This document shows positions 10,687 to 20,749 of a stretch of 64,000 bases of DNA, one piece after another (within the stretch, counting starts at the first letter, position 1; every line of letters begins with the position of its first letter). The notes beneath the pieces were generated by a model, which saw only the letters and a program-made list of their open reading frames with translations, made no database searches and had not been told where the DNA came from. Source of the DNA: Prochlorococcus sp. AG-347-L21 (GTDB taxonomy: Bacteria > Cyanobacteriota > Cyanobacteriia > PCC-6307 > Cyanobiaceae); contig QCCQ01000002.1 of the NCBI GenBank assembly GCA_003278875.1, positions 62,001 to 126,000 of the forward strand, in the 5' to 3' direction. A program made the translations under genes and the position numbers.

Positions 10687-11862
10687 ATGGAAGTACAACA
10701 AAAAACTAAAACAGATATTAATGGATTAATACCGCCTTACGGAGGGGAACTAAAAAATTTAATTATTAAAGATAATAACCTTAAAAATGATCTTATCTCT
10801 AAAGCTACTTATGAGTTTGAATGTAGCGAGAGAAATGCATGCGATGTAGAACTTTTAATGGTTGGAGCTTTTTCTCCATTGGAAGGTTTTATGGATGAAA
10901 ATAACTATAATTCGGTAATTAAAAATAATAGAAATTCAAATGGGTTGCTTTTTGGCTTGCCTATAGTATTTGATTCAAATAATGAGAAAGTAAAAGGTGG
11001 AGAGACAATATTGCTTACTTATAAAAAACAAAAAATAGCAGTTTTAGAAGTTAGCTCTAAATGGGAGCCTGACAAATCCTTAGAAGCTGAACTTTGTTAT
11101 GGTACTAATTCTTTAGATCATCCTGCAGTTAAGATGATTTTTAACGAAAGAGGGAGATTTTATATAGGTGGAAGAGTTTATGGTTTCGAACTACCAATTA
11201 GAGAATTCCCCTGCAAAACCCCAGAAGAAGTTAGATCTACACTGCCATCAAATCATGACGTAGTTGCATTTCAATGCAGAAATCCAATTCATAGAGCACA
11301 TTATGAATTATTTACTAATGCCTTACTTTCAGATAATGTCTCCTCTAACTCAGTTGTTTTAGTTCATCCAACTTGTGGACCAACTCAACAAGATGATATC
11401 CCTGGGAAAGTTAGATATTTAACGTATAAAGAATTAGAAGAGGAAATATCTGATGAAAGAATAAAATGGGCTTTTTTACCTTATTCAATGCATATGGCAG
11501 GACCGAGAGAAGCTCTTCAACATATGATAATCAGAAGAAATTATGGCTGCACCCATTTTATTATTGGTAGAGATATGGCTGGTTGTAAGTCTTCATCAAC
11601 TGGTGAAGATTTTTATGGTCCATATGACGCCCAGAATTTTGCTAATAAGTGTGCAGATGAATTGATGATGCAAACTGTTCCTTCAAAAAATTTAGTTTAT
11701 ACAAAGGAAAAAGGTTATATAACAGCTGAAGAAGCTAAAGAATCTAATTATGAAATTATGAAACTTAGTGGTACTGAATTTAGAAAGAAATTGAGGAATG
11801 GCGAACCAATTCCTGAATGGTTTGCATTTAAAAGTGTAGTAGATGTTCTAAGACGCTCTTAA
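10687..11862 (+). CDS. sat: ATP sulfurylase (sulfate adenylyltransferase)
   Basis: FQCRNPIHRAHYEL, HPTCGPTQQDDIPG, GRDMAGCKSS. Confidence 0.96.
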   Translation: MEVQQKTKTDINGLIPPYGGELKNLIIKDNNLKNDLISKATYEFECSERNACDVELLMVGAFSPLEGFMDENNYNSVIKNNRNSNGLLFGLPIVFDSNNEKVKGGETILLTYKKQKIAVLEVSSKWEPDKSLEAELCYGTNSLDHPAVKMIFNERGRFYIGGRVYGFELPIREFPCKTPEEVRSTLPSNHDVVAFQCRNPIHRAHYELFTNALLSDNVSSNSVVLVHPTCGPTQQDDIPGKVRYLTYKELEEEISDERIKWAFLPYSMHMAGPREALQHMIIRRNYGCTHFIIGRDMAGCKSSSTGEDFYGPYDAQNFANKCADELMMQTVPSKNLVYTKEKGYITAEEAKESNYEIMKLSGTEFRKKLRNGEPIPEWFAFKSVVDVLRRS

Positions 11863-11908
11863 TATTGTTTTATTATTAGTATTATAGATTTATTAAAGAT
11901 TTTTTATC

Positions 11909-13762
11909 GTGAACAAACGTTGGAGAAACGTAGGACTTTATGTCCTAGCTGTGATTACTGTAATTTTCATTGGTACTTCAGTTTTTGATAAACCTAGTAC
12001 TGAAAGTTCTACAAAGACCTTGAGATATAGTGATTTTATAGAGGCTGTCCAAGATAAAGAAATCAGTAGAGTTCTAATATCTCCAGATAATGCCACAGCT
12101 CAAGTTGTTGAAAATGATGGAAGCAGGTCTGAGGTCAATTTAGCCCCTGACAAAGATTTACTAAAAATACTGACTGAGAATAATGTAGATATAGCTGTAA
12201 CTCCCACAAAATTAGCTAATCCATGGCAACAGGCTGTAAGTAGCTTGATTTTCCCAGTACTTTTGATTGGAGGCCTATTTTTTCTTTTCAGAAGATCCCA
12301 AAGCGGGAATGCTGGAGGTGGTAACCCTGCTATGAGTTTTGGAAAGAGCAAAGCAAGATTACAAATGGAACCATCCACACAAGTAACTTTTTCAGATGTA
12401 GCTGGTGTTGAAGGTGCAAAATTAGAACTCACAGAAGTTGTAGATTTTCTTAAGAGTCCAGATAGATTTACCGCAGTAGGAGCAAAAATTCCAAAAGGAG
12501 TTCTTCTTGTTGGCCCTCCTGGTACAGGGAAAACATTACTAGCAAAAGCAGTAGCTGGAGAAGCAGGTGTACCTTTTTTCTCAATATCTGGTTCAGAATT
12601 TGTAGAGATGTTTGTAGGAGTTGGAGCTAGCAGAGTTAGAGATCTATTTGAACAAGCTAAAAAGAATGCTCCTTGTATTGTGTTTATTGACGAAATAGAT
12701 GCGGTTGGAAGACAAAGAGGTGCTGGTATGGGTGGAGGAAATGATGAAAGAGAACAAACATTAAATCAACTCTTAACCGAAATGGATGGTTTCGAAGGTA
12801 ACTCAGGAATAATAATAGTTGCTGCTACCAACAGACCAGATGTATTAGATTCAGCTTTAATGCGCCCTGGAAGATTCGATAGACAGGTAACAGTAGATAG
12901 ACCAGATTATGCTGGAAGATTGCAGATATTAAATGTTCATGCGAAAGATAAAACCCTTTCAAAAGATGTTGATTTAGATAAAGTTGCTAGAAGAACACCA
13001 GGATTTACTGGTGCAGATTTAGCTAATCTTTTAAATGAAGCAGCAATACTAGCAGCTAGAAAAGATTTAGATAAAGTAAGCAACGATGAAGTCGGTGATG
13101 CCATTGAAAGAGTTATGGCTGGCCCAGAAAAGAAAGATAGAGTCATCAGTGATAAGAAAAAAGAATTAGTTGCTTATCACGAAGCTGGTCATGCGCTCGT
13201 TGGTGCTTTAATGCCTGATTATGATCCAGTGGCAAAGGTTTCAATCATTCCAAGGGGACAAGCTGGAGGTCTAACCTTCTTTACTCCAAGTGAAGAAAGA
13301 ATGGAATCTGGTCTTTACTCTCGTTCTTACCTCCAAAATCAAATGGCTGTAGCTCTTGGTGGAAGAGTCGCTGAAGAAATAGTATATGGTGAAGAAGAGG
13401 TAACAACCGGAGCTTCAAATGATTTACAACAAGTTGCCAATGTTGCAAGACAAATGATCACTAAATTCGGTATGAGTGACAAAATAGGTCCAGTCGCTCT
13501 AGGTCAATCTCAAGGTGGAATGTTTCTCGGAAGAGATATGAGTTCTACAAGAGATTTTTCTGAAGACACAGCCGCAACGATTGATGTAGAGGTTTCAGAA
13601 CTTGTTGATGTTGCCTATAAGAGAGCTACAAAAGTTTTAACAGATAACCGAACTGTTCTTGACGAAATGGCTCAAATGCTAATTGAAAAAGAAACTATAG
13701 ACACTGAAGATATTCAAGACTTGCTCAACCGATCAGAAGTCAAAGTAGCGAATTATATCTAG
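11909..13762 (+). CDS. ftsH: ATP-dependent zinc metalloprotease FtsH (GTG start)
   Basis: [26 protein letters not shown] region, HEAGH zinc site. Confidence 0.98.
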   Translation: MNKRWRNVGLYVLAVITVIFIGTSVFDKPSTESSTKTLRYSDFIEAVQDKEISRVLISPDNATAQVVENDGSRSEVNLAPDKDLLKILTENNVDIAVTPTKLANPWQQAVSSLIFPVLLIGGLFFLFRRSQSGNAGGGNPAMSFGKSKARLQMEPSTQVTFSDVAGVEGAKLELTEVVDFLKSPDRFTAVGAKIPKGVLLVGPPGTGKTLLAKAVAGEAGVPFFSISGSEFVEMFVGVGASRVRDLFEQAKKNAPCIVFIDEIDAVGRQRGAGMGGGNDEREQTLNQLLTEMDGFEGNSGIIIVAATNRPDVLDSALMRPGRFDRQVTVDRPDYAGRLQILNVHAKDKTLSKDVDLDKVARRTPGFTGADLANLLNEAAILAARKDLDKVSNDEVGDAIERVMAGPEKKDRVISDKKKELVAYHEAGHALVGALMPDYDPVAKVSIIPRGQAGGLTFFTPSEERMESGLYSRSYLQNQMAVALGGRVAEEIVYGEEEVTTGASNDLQQVANVARQMITKFGMSDKIGPVALGQSQGGMFLGRDMSSTRDFSEDTAATIDVEVSELVDVAYKRATKVLTDNRTVLDEMAQMLIEKETIDTEDIQDLLNRSEVKVANYI

Positions 13763-13781
13763 TCTAAAATACAAATATTTA

Positions 13782-14408
13782 ATGAATATTAAGGAAGATT
13801 CTTTTTCTGAATTGCTGCTAAAAGAATCTTTTTTTTTACTCGTAAAACCGGAAGATAATATTTACTCAAATACTTCTATAAGAAATTCATTTTTTGAAGA
13901 ATTAGAAAGCTTAGTAAAATTAGGATTAAAAAATATTGAAATAAGTTGGTCAGACGAAGAAAAGTGGTTTGATTTTGTATCCGAAATTAAACTCAATTTT
14001 CCACAAATTAATCTAGGCTCTGCCTCCATAGTTAATAAGCAATCAATAGAAGATTCATTAAAGATTGGATTAAATTTTTCTATGATGAAATTTTGGGATA
14101 AAGATCTTTTTAATTATTCGAAGTCAAAAAATTATTTATTAATACCCGGAATTAAAAATTTAAAAGATCTTGAGGAAGCGATAAATTTAAATTGCAACAT
14201 TATCAAAATTTATCCAATAAAAAGTAAAGCTAGTTCTATAGATATACTCAACTTTGAAAGTATTGATTTCATTGCCGCTGGAGGCCTATCAATCAATGAT
14301 GTAAAAACATATCAATCTTTAGGTTATAAAGCAATCGTAATTGGAGATAAAGGTATTATTAAAAAAAAATTTGATCCAAAAATATATGAATGGCTCAAAA
14401 ATAATTAA
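13782..14408 (+). CDS. KDPG/KHG aldolase family protein (divergent)
   Basis: LLIPGIKNLKDLEEAINLNCNIIKIYPIK retains the PG and Lys-containing motif; FIAAGGLSINDV. Confidence 0.75.
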   Translation: MNIKEDSFSELLLKESFFLLVKPEDNIYSNTSIRNSFFEELESLVKLGLKNIEISWSDEEKWFDFVSEIKLNFPQINLGSASIVNKQSIEDSLKIGLNFSMMKFWDKDLFNYSKSKNYLLIPGIKNLKDLEEAINLNCNIIKIYPIKSKASSIDILNFESIDFIAAGGLSINDVKTYQSLGYKAIVIGDKGIIKKKFDPKIYEWLKNN

Positions 14409-14439
14409 ATCAAAGATAAATATAATTTATTTAACAAAA

Positions 14440-15540
14440 CTACTTATTATCGATTAAGTGACATTGAGCTTGATTAAGTAGTAAATGATCAGCAAGTACT
14501 AAAGCCACCATAGCATCAACCATAGGAACGGCTCTTGGTAAAACGCATGGATCATGTCTTCCTTTTGCTTTCAGCAAAACTTCTTTTCCTTCAGCATTTA
14601 CTGTTTTCTGTTCTTTCCCGATAGTTGCTGTAGGTTTAAAAGCTATCCTCATCTCAATATTTTCGCCATTACTTATTCCTCCCTGTATACCGCCTGAATT
14701 ATTGGATATTGTTCTTAACTTCCTAATATCATCAGATTTAATGAAGGCATCATTATGTTCGCTTCCTTTTAAATAAGTTCCAGAAAAACCTGAACCTATT
14801 TCAAAACCTTTCGTGGCAGGCAAAGACATCAAAGCCTTCGCCAAATCAGCTTCTAATTTATCAAAAACAGGCATTCCAAGACCAGAAGGTACATTTCTTA
14901 CTAGACATTCAATAACACCTCCACAAGAGTCTCCTTGACGCTTTAATTGCCTAATTCTCTCTATCATTTCTGCTGATACCTGTTCATCAGGACATCTAAC
15001 AATATTAGAATCTATTTTGTTGAGAGAAATTTTTTCTTTATTTATATCAGAATCAATATCATGTATACGCTTTACCCAAGATAGTATTTCAGTCTTACAG
15101 AAGTTCTTTAATAATTGTTTTGCTACAGCACCAGCAGCTACTCTTCCAATTGTTTCTCTTGCAGAAGCTCTTCCACCCCCAGAACTTGCCTGAATTCCAT
15201 ATTTCAGATGATATGTACCATCAGCATGAGAGGGTCTAAATACTTGCTCTAAATTATCATAATCTCCTGGTCTTTGATCCTTATTTCTTACCAACATCGC
15301 TATTGGAGTTCCAAGTGTTAACCCTTCCTTTATTCCACTTAATATTTCAATTTTATCTTCTTCATTTCTGGGTGTTGTAATGTCACTTTGGCCAGGTCTA
15401 CGCCTATCTAATTCATTTTGTATCAGATCTATATCTACTTTTAACTTTGGGGGACATCCATCAAGGATAACTCCAACTGCACCACCATGTGATTCTCCAA
15501 AAGTACTAACACGAAAAATTTTCCCAAAACTACTACTCAT
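14440..15540 (-). CDS. aroC: chorismate synthase
   Basis: [46 protein letters not shown]. Confidence 0.98.
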   Translation of the reverse strand: MSSSFGKIFRVSTFGESHGGAVGVILDGCPPKLKVDIDLIQNELDRRRPGQSDITTPRNEEDKIEILSGIKEGLTLGTPIAMLVRNKDQRPGDYDNLEQVFRPSHADGTYHLKYGIQASSGGGRASARETIGRVAAGAVAKQLLKNFCKTEILSWVKRIHDIDSDINKEKISLNKIDSNIVRCPDEQVSAEMIERIRQLKRQGDSCGGVIECLVRNVPSGLGMPVFDKLEADLAKALMSLPATKGFEIGSGFSGTYLKGSEHNDAFIKSDDIRKLRTISNNSGGIQGGISNGENIEMRIAFKPTATIGKEQKTVNAEGKEVLLKAKGRHDPCVLPRAVPMVDAMVALVLADHLLLNQAQCHLIDNK

Positions 15541-15596
15541 AGAAATATCAAATGTTTTATCTATATATAAACATTATATGAAACCAATTGAAAATT

Positions 15597-15627
15597 AAAC
15601 AAAAAAAAGTCCCCTAAAAGGGGACTT
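15597..15627 (-). terminator. Rho-independent terminator after psbA
   Basis: Plus strand AAAAAAAAGTCCCCTAAAAGGGGACTT: 8-bp perfect stem, T-run on the minus strand. Confidence 0.85.
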
Positions 15628-15648
15628 GTAAATTTAAGAACTTTAAGC

Positions 15649-16731
15649 TTAACCGATAGCTGGAGCTGAAAGAGCTACTGTTGTAGACTCAGCTGCTGCT
15701 AGATCAAGTGGGAAGTTGTGAGCATTACGCTCGTGCATTACTTCCATACCTAGGTTTGCTCTGTTAAGAACGTCACCCCATGTAGGAACAATCTTACCGT
15801 TTGCATCAACAACTGACTGGTTGAAGTTGAAACCGTTAAGGTTGAATGCCATTGTGCAGATACCCATTGAAGTTAACCATACACAAACAACTGGGAATAC
15901 AGCTAGGAAGAAGTGAAGACTTCTGCTGTTGTTGAAACTTGCATATTGGAAGATCAAACGACCGAAGTAGCCATGAGCTGCAACGATGTTATATGTTTCT
16001 TCTTCTTGTCCGAACTTGTAACCATAGTTCTGAGATTCTGTCTCAGTAGTTTCTCTGATTAGAGATGAAGTAACAAGTGAACCGTGCATAGCTGAGAATA
16101 GAGATCCTCCGAACATACCTGCAACACCAGCCATGTGGAATGGGTGCATAAGAATGTTGTGCTCTGCCTGGAAAACAAACATGAAGTTGAATGTTCCAGA
16201 GATACCTAGAGGCATTCCGTCAGAGAATGAACCTTGACCGAATGGGTATACAAGAAATACTGCGAAAGCCGCTGAAACTGGTGCAGAGTATGCAACACAG
16301 ATCCATGGACGCATACCTAAACGGTATGAAAGCTCCCACTGTCTTCCCATGTATGCTGAGATACCGATTAGGAAGTGGAAAATTACAAGCTGGTAAGGAC
16401 CACCGTTGTATAACCACTCATCTACAGTAGCTGCTTCCCAAATTGGGTAGAAGTGTAGACCAATAGCATTAGATGAAGGAACAACTGCACCTGAGATGAT
16501 GTTGTTTCCGTATAGGAATGAACCAGCAACTGGCTCTCTAATTCCGTCGATGTCTACTGGTGGTGCTGCGATGAATGCAACGATGAAGCAAGCCGCTGCT
16601 GTAAGAAGGCATGGAATCATTAAGACGCCGAACCAACCAACATAAATTCTGTTGTTAGTTGATGTTACCCACTCACAAAACTGTGGCCAACCTTTTAACA
16701 GCGAAGAACGCTGCTGCTGAATAGTTGTCAT
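15649..16731 (-). CDS. psbA: photosystem II D1 protein
   Basis: 360 aa; [45 protein letters not shown]. Confidence 0.99.
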   Translation of the reverse strand: MTTIQQQRSSLLKGWPQFCEWVTSTNNRIYVGWFGVLMIPCLLTAAACFIVAFIAAPPVDIDGIREPVAGSFLYGNNIISGAVVPSSNAIGLHFYPIWEAATVDEWLYNGGPYQLVIFHFLIGISAYMGRQWELSYRLGMRPWICVAYSAPVSAAFAVFLVYPFGQGSFSDGMPLGISGTFNFMFVFQAEHNILMHPFHMAGVAGMFGGSLFSAMHGSLVTSSLIRETTETESQNYGYKFGQEEETYNIVAAHGYFGRLIFQYASFNNSRSLHFFLAVFPVVCVWLTSMGICTMAFNLNGFNFNQSVVDANGKIVPTWGDVLNRANLGMEVMHERNAHNFPLDLAAAESTTVALSAPAIG

Positions 16732-16920
16732 GAGTTCGTAAAGTATGTCTCTAAAGTGAGACGTGTAAATAAAAACGGAAAAATAAATCCCGCTCCGAAG
16801 ATTTTAGACCAAAATCGCTAAAAATGTGTAATTTTTTTTCTTTAAGTAAACTTATTTTTTGCAAAATCAAAGAAAAGAACCTCCATGTCTTAATATTTTC
16901 TTTGTTATTGAGGATTTAAC

Positions 16921-17049
16921 TTGGTAATAATCGAATGGCTTCTTAACGGAAAAAGATCAAAAGAGGTGGTTTCCTTGAGAGAGGCTAAGCATAGAAGACT
17001 GCAATTAGAGGCTTTTGGAGCTGTTATATATTGGAGCGAAAGAATTTAA
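16921..17049 (+). CDS. small 42-aa ORF, hypothetical, divergent to psbA (TTG start)
   Basis: MVIIEWLLNGKRSKEVVSLREAKHRRLQLEAFGAVIYWSERI*. GAGGA Shine-Dalgarno 6 nt upstream; the in-frame stop at 16909 sets the limit. Not in the track because it is under 60 aa. Confidence 0.6.
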   Translation: MVIIEWLLNGKRSKEVVSLREAKHRRLQLEAFGAVIYWSERI

Positions 17050-17167
17050 GTTTTTAAGGATTAAGACTTAGCAAAAAAAAATAAAAGCATAAAATATTAA
17101 ATAAACTTATCTTTTAAATAAAAAATCCTTATTAGTTTTCACCAATTTATTGTCCTTGTTTCTTAAT

Positions 17168-18073
17168 TTAAAGGCTTTCAAACTCATAAACCCATTCATT
17201 GTTAGAACTAATAACTTCTTTCTTCGTGTAGCTCATGGCGATTTTTTTTTCCTTATAGGCAACTTCGCCAATAAAAACAGGCCAAATCAATTGTTCTCCT
17301 TCGTATTTATGAATTATTCCTTGGCTATCAAGAAATAATGGATCTCCTTTTTTAATCATTTTCCAATCTTGGTTTATTCTTTCAGGATGTATTAGGCCAT
17401 CAATATATCCTTTTTCATCTCTTGGATAATCTATACTCCCTTGATGAACATGAACAACCAATTCCTTTGGAAGTTCTATAAGTTTGTTTTTTAATTTATC
17501 TATCTCTTCTCTTAAAGATCCAATGATTATTAAGAATCTATCTATAATTTTTGAATCATAAAAATTTTGTGCGACAGCTCCTATTTCAATAACTAAACCA
17601 CATGGCCAAGCTTCTACAAGAAAGCCTGTTTGGGCTTTGTCTTTTTCGTGCAAATAAATAGGCAATCCAAATTTGTTCTGCAGTAACGCAGCTAAACAAA
17701 AATCTTTGAATCTCCTCCCGTACAAAACAATGCTAGTTCCCATATTTGCAGTAGTAGTATGCAAATCGATTGCAATTTGACAGGGTTTAGATCCGTCTAT
17801 TCCAAATTGATCTACTAAAAAATTGGCTCTTTTAGTTTCATAAAAGCTATTCTTATGTTGATCAAAATTCTCAGTTATTTTAAAAGATCTATTTAAATCT
17901 ACATCTATATATCTGCACCCTTTTTCATAGGCAGTAGGATTGCCTATGATGTACTCATACTCAATACCATGATTTAAACTATTTTCCTCTCTATTAAATT
18001 GTTTAACCGCCCAAACAGGATTAATTTCATTCCCATGAGTGCCTGAAACGATAAGTATTCTTTGAACAGTCAT
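17168..18073 (-). CDS. aspartoacylase / succinylglutamate desuccinylase family protein
   Basis: LIVSGTHGNEINPVWAVKQF, YIDVDLNRSF, AIDLHTTTANMG. Start placed at MTVQRILIVSG (18073) rather than TTG 18127. Confidence 0.88.
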   Translation of the reverse strand: MTVQRILIVSGTHGNEINPVWAVKQFNREENSLNHGIEYEYIIGNPTAYEKGCRYIDVDLNRSFKITENFDQHKNSFYETKRANFLVDQFGIDGSKPCQIAIDLHTTTANMGTSIVLYGRRFKDFCLAALLQNKFGLPIYLHEKDKAQTGFLVEAWPCGLVIEIGAVAQNFYDSKIIDRFLIIIGSLREEIDKLKNKLIELPKELVVHVHQGSIDYPRDEKGYIDGLIHPERINQDWKMIKKGDPLFLDSQGIIHKYEGEQLIWPVFIGEVAYKEKKIAMSYTKKEVISSNNEWVYEFESL

Positions 18074-18095
18074 TTTTTCTTTAAAAATAAAATTT

Positions 18096-19052
18096 ATGCA
18101 AAATAAATACCTTATTAAGGCCTCCAAAAAATTCTGGTTTTGGTTTTGGACCCAACTAATGAATGGCTTCGCACCATCAGATTTACATGGTAATTATAAA
18201 AGGCCCAAAGGTATAAAAATTGATAGTGAATACAATATAAATAATGAAAATGGACAAATTTACTTATTTGTAGGTAATTCTTGTCCATGGTGTCAAAGAA
18301 CTTTACTAGTCCACGAAATAAAACATTTATCTAAAAAAGTTAAAGTTATTTTTTTAAAAGCAGATGTTGAGCATGGCGAATGGATTTTTGATACAAATTT
18401 TAAGGGATGTATGAGACTTTCAGACCTTTACGAAAAAGCTAATGAAAAGTTCATTTTTAGAGCAACATTACCTCTTTTAATTAGTTTCATAAAAGATGAA
18501 GTAAATATTTTGTCTAATGAAAGTTCACAGATTATAAGACTGCTCAATTCAATAAAAAGTGAATCGAAATATCAGAAATTAAGCATTGAAGATTGTAATC
18601 AAAAATTTTTAGATTTAATTAATAACAGTATTAATGATGGCGTATATAAATGTGGTTTCGCCAGAAACCAGTCAGCTTACGAAAAAGCAAGTCAAAATCT
18701 TTTCGCAGCTATAAATGAAGTTGAAAATTTACTTGATAAAAACAAAGGGGGCTGGATATTTGGAGAAGATTTAACCTACGCAGATATTTACCTTTTTCCA
18801 ACACTTATAAGATGGGAATTGATATATAGCAAACTTTTCAAATGTACTGAACAAGAATTATCAAGTTTCGAAAGGATTATAGAATGGCGATTAAAATTCT
18901 TTAACTTATCTAACGTAAATAAGACATGCTTCGACAATGAATGGAAGAAAGATTACTACAAAGCTTTATTCCCTTTAAACCCAAATCAACTAATCCCAAT
19001 TTTACCATCGTTAGAGGAAATAATGAGATTAGGGTCCTCAAAAAAGACATAA
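18096..19052 (+). CDS. glutathione S-transferase family protein (omega/YqjG-like)
   Basis: FVGNSCPWCQRTLLVHEIKHL active-site motif; C-terminal GGWIFGEDLTYADIYLFPTLIRW. Confidence 0.8.
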   Translation: MQNKYLIKASKKFWFWFWTQLMNGFAPSDLHGNYKRPKGIKIDSEYNINNENGQIYLFVGNSCPWCQRTLLVHEIKHLSKKVKVIFLKADVEHGEWIFDTNFKGCMRLSDLYEKANEKFIFRATLPLLISFIKDEVNILSNESSQIIRLLNSIKSESKYQKLSIEDCNQKFLDLINNSINDGVYKCGFARNQSAYEKASQNLFAAINEVENLLDKNKGGWIFGEDLTYADIYLFPTLIRWELIYSKLFKCTEQELSSFERIIEWRLKFFNLSNVNKTCFDNEWKKDYYKALFPLNPNQLIPILPSLEEIMRLGSSKKT

Positions 19053-19168
19053 ATCAATTTCGAAAAAAAAATGATGTTGTAATGCACACTTATTTAGTGC
19101 AAAGATAATGCAATTTCATGAGAAATTAACTATGTTATGTATGTCTACTAAAGTACGAAAAGCTTAAA

Positions 19169-19387
19169 ATGAAATCCATTGACGAACACATCCAAAAAGA
19201 TCAATCGGAAATCGAATCTGCAAAAGCAGAGGGCAATCTTCCGAAGGTCAGACATCTAACTGAAGAGCTAAAAGAACTCGAAGAATATAAGGATCATCAT
19301 CCAGATGATAAACATGACCCTAATGCTTTGGAACTTTTCTGCGATGCGAATCCGGATGAACCGGAATGTCTTGTTTATGATGATTAA
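19169..19387 (+). CDS. cp12: CP12-family protein (variant lacking the N-terminal Cys pair)
   Basis: C-terminal ELFCDANPDEPECLVYDD is diagnostic of CP12. Confidence 0.9.
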   Translation: MKSIDEHIQKDQSEIESAKAEGNLPKVRHLTEELKELEEYKDHHPDDKHDPNALELFCDANPDEPECLVYDD

Positions 19388-19411
19388 GTTTCTTTTGATC
19401 GATAATTCACA

Positions 19412-19440
19412 ATAAAAAAAGGGCTCTAAAAGCCCTTTTT
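19412..19440. terminator. bidirectional terminator between convergent cp12 and 19456..19638
   Basis: AAAAAAAGGGCTCTAAAAGCCCTTTTTT: palindromic stem with A-run on one side and T-run on the other. Confidence 0.8.
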
Positions 19441-19455
19441 TATTTGTTAAATTCT

Positions 19456-19638
19456 TTAGTAATCTCTATTAAAGTCAGATGGACTACCCGTTAAAGAACA
19501 TACCACCGACTCCTCATTTTTCATTTCCTTGACCTCAACAATTGGTCTTCCCATTTTCTTCAGAACCTCAATATCTTGAATGGTTTGACATCTGGCTATT
19601 ATGTTTCCTTGTTTATCAAAACAGCTGTAAAAATTCAT
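19456..19638 (-). CDS. small conserved hypothetical protein
   Basis: 60 aa, MNFYSCFDKQGNIIARCQTIQDIEVLKKMGRPIVEVKEM. Coding-like and followed by the shared terminator. Confidence 0.65.
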   Translation of the reverse strand: MNFYSCFDKQGNIIARCQTIQDIEVLKKMGRPIVEVKEMKNEESVVCSLTGSPSDFNRDY

Positions 19639-19724
19639 ATTGTGTTTAAAGTAGTATCTTATTTATGGCTAATTTTCACTATTAAATCAAGTATATTTTT
19701 CTACAAAAAAATTTTAAATTCAAG

Positions 19725-20708
19725 TTAGATCCTTTTCCATACTTCAGAAAGCAGTGAAGATAAACCTTTTTTTAAAGATGAAGAAATAACTAAAACTTTC
19801 TTTTTAGATAGATCCTCTAACTTTTTTATGATTATTTTCAAATAATCATCATCTACAAGTTCCATTTTATTTAATACTATTAATCTTTCTTTATCTAAAA
19901 GACCTTTCCCATATTTTTTTAATTCCTTCTCAATTATCTCAAAATCATGAATAGGATTTTCTGCAATTGAATCAATTAAGTGTACAAGTATCTTCGTCCT
20001 TTGGATATGCCTCAAAAAATCATGCCCTAAACCTACCCCATCAGCGGCCCCAGATATTAATCCAGGAATATCCGCAAAAAGACAACCGTTCCCATCTATT
20101 TTTCTCACTACACCTAAGTTAGGTATTAAAGTTGTGAAAGGATAATTTGCGATTTTTGGACGGGCAGATGATAAAACGGAAATTAAAGTACTTTTCCCTG
20201 CATTTGGGAGGCCTATAATCCCAACTTCTGCAAGGAGTTTAAGTTCTAATTGAACCTCCCATATCTCACCATCTTTACCTTCAGTAAATGATTCTGGGGC
20301 TCTATTTTGATTACTTAAATAGTAAGCATTACCATGTCCACCTTTTCCTCCAATAGCAATAGTTAAACTTTCTTTATCTTTAGTTAAGTCTCCTAAAATA
20401 ATGCCGGTTTTAATATCCCTTATTTCTGTACCGCAGGGAACTTTAATGATTGTATCCTCGCCTGAAGCACCTGATCTCTTATTAGGACCTCCTTTGGATC
20501 CATCTTCAGCAATTATTTCGCGTTTGAATTTGAAATCTAATAATGTTTGAAGATTATTATCAGCCATCAAAATTATTGAACCCCCTCTGCCACCATTTCC
20601 CCCCGAAGGTCCTCCAGCAGGAACGAATTTTTCTCTTCTGAATGAAACTATTCCATTACCACCTTTTCCAGCTTTTAGAATAATGTTTGCTTGATCAATA
20701 AATTGCAC
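19725..20708 (-). CDS. obgE: GTPase Obg/CgtA
   Basis: Glycine-rich Obg fold [53 protein letters not shown]. Confidence 0.97.
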   Translation of the reverse strand: MQFIDQANIILKAGKGGNGIVSFRREKFVPAGGPSGGNGGRGGSIILMADNNLQTLLDFKFKREIIAEDGSKGGPNKRSGASGEDTIIKVPCGTEIRDIKTGIILGDLTKDKESLTIAIGGKGGHGNAYYLSNQNRAPESFTEGKDGEIWEVQLELKLLAEVGIIGLPNAGKSTLISVLSSARPKIANYPFTTLIPNLGVVRKIDGNGCLFADIPGLISGAADGVGLGHDFLRHIQRTKILVHLIDSIAENPIHDFEIIEKELKKYGKGLLDKERLIVLNKMELVDDDYLKIIIKKLEDLSKKKVLVISSSLKKGLSSLLSEVWKRI

Positions 20709-20749
20709 TTAATACACTTATTAAATTGTTTTCTAGGTATTTTTAAATT

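Noticed and set aside
12100-12432. 110-aa minus-strand ORF inside ftsH (also 12937..13146)
   Set aside because: Antisense shadow of a conserved AAA protease; low-complexity Ser/Leu-rich composition typical of reverse-frame translation.
15380-15598. 72-aa plus-strand ORF opposite the aroC start
   Set aside because: Overlaps the conserved chorismate synthase N-terminus; no supporting features.
16191-16430. ORFs inside psbA (16191..16430 plus and 16220..16417 minus)
   Set aside because: psbA is extremely constrained; the alternative frames look like by-products of its codon usage.
17150-17338. 62-aa plus-strand ORF opposite the aspartoacylase C-terminus
   Set aside because: Antisense to a recognised coding sequence; phenylalanine/asparagine-rich composition typical of an AT-rich random ORF.
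19095-19125. Short repeat-like GCACACTTATTTAGTGC element upstream of cp12
   Set aside because: Only a 4-bp arm; too short to distinguish from chance in AT-rich DNA.
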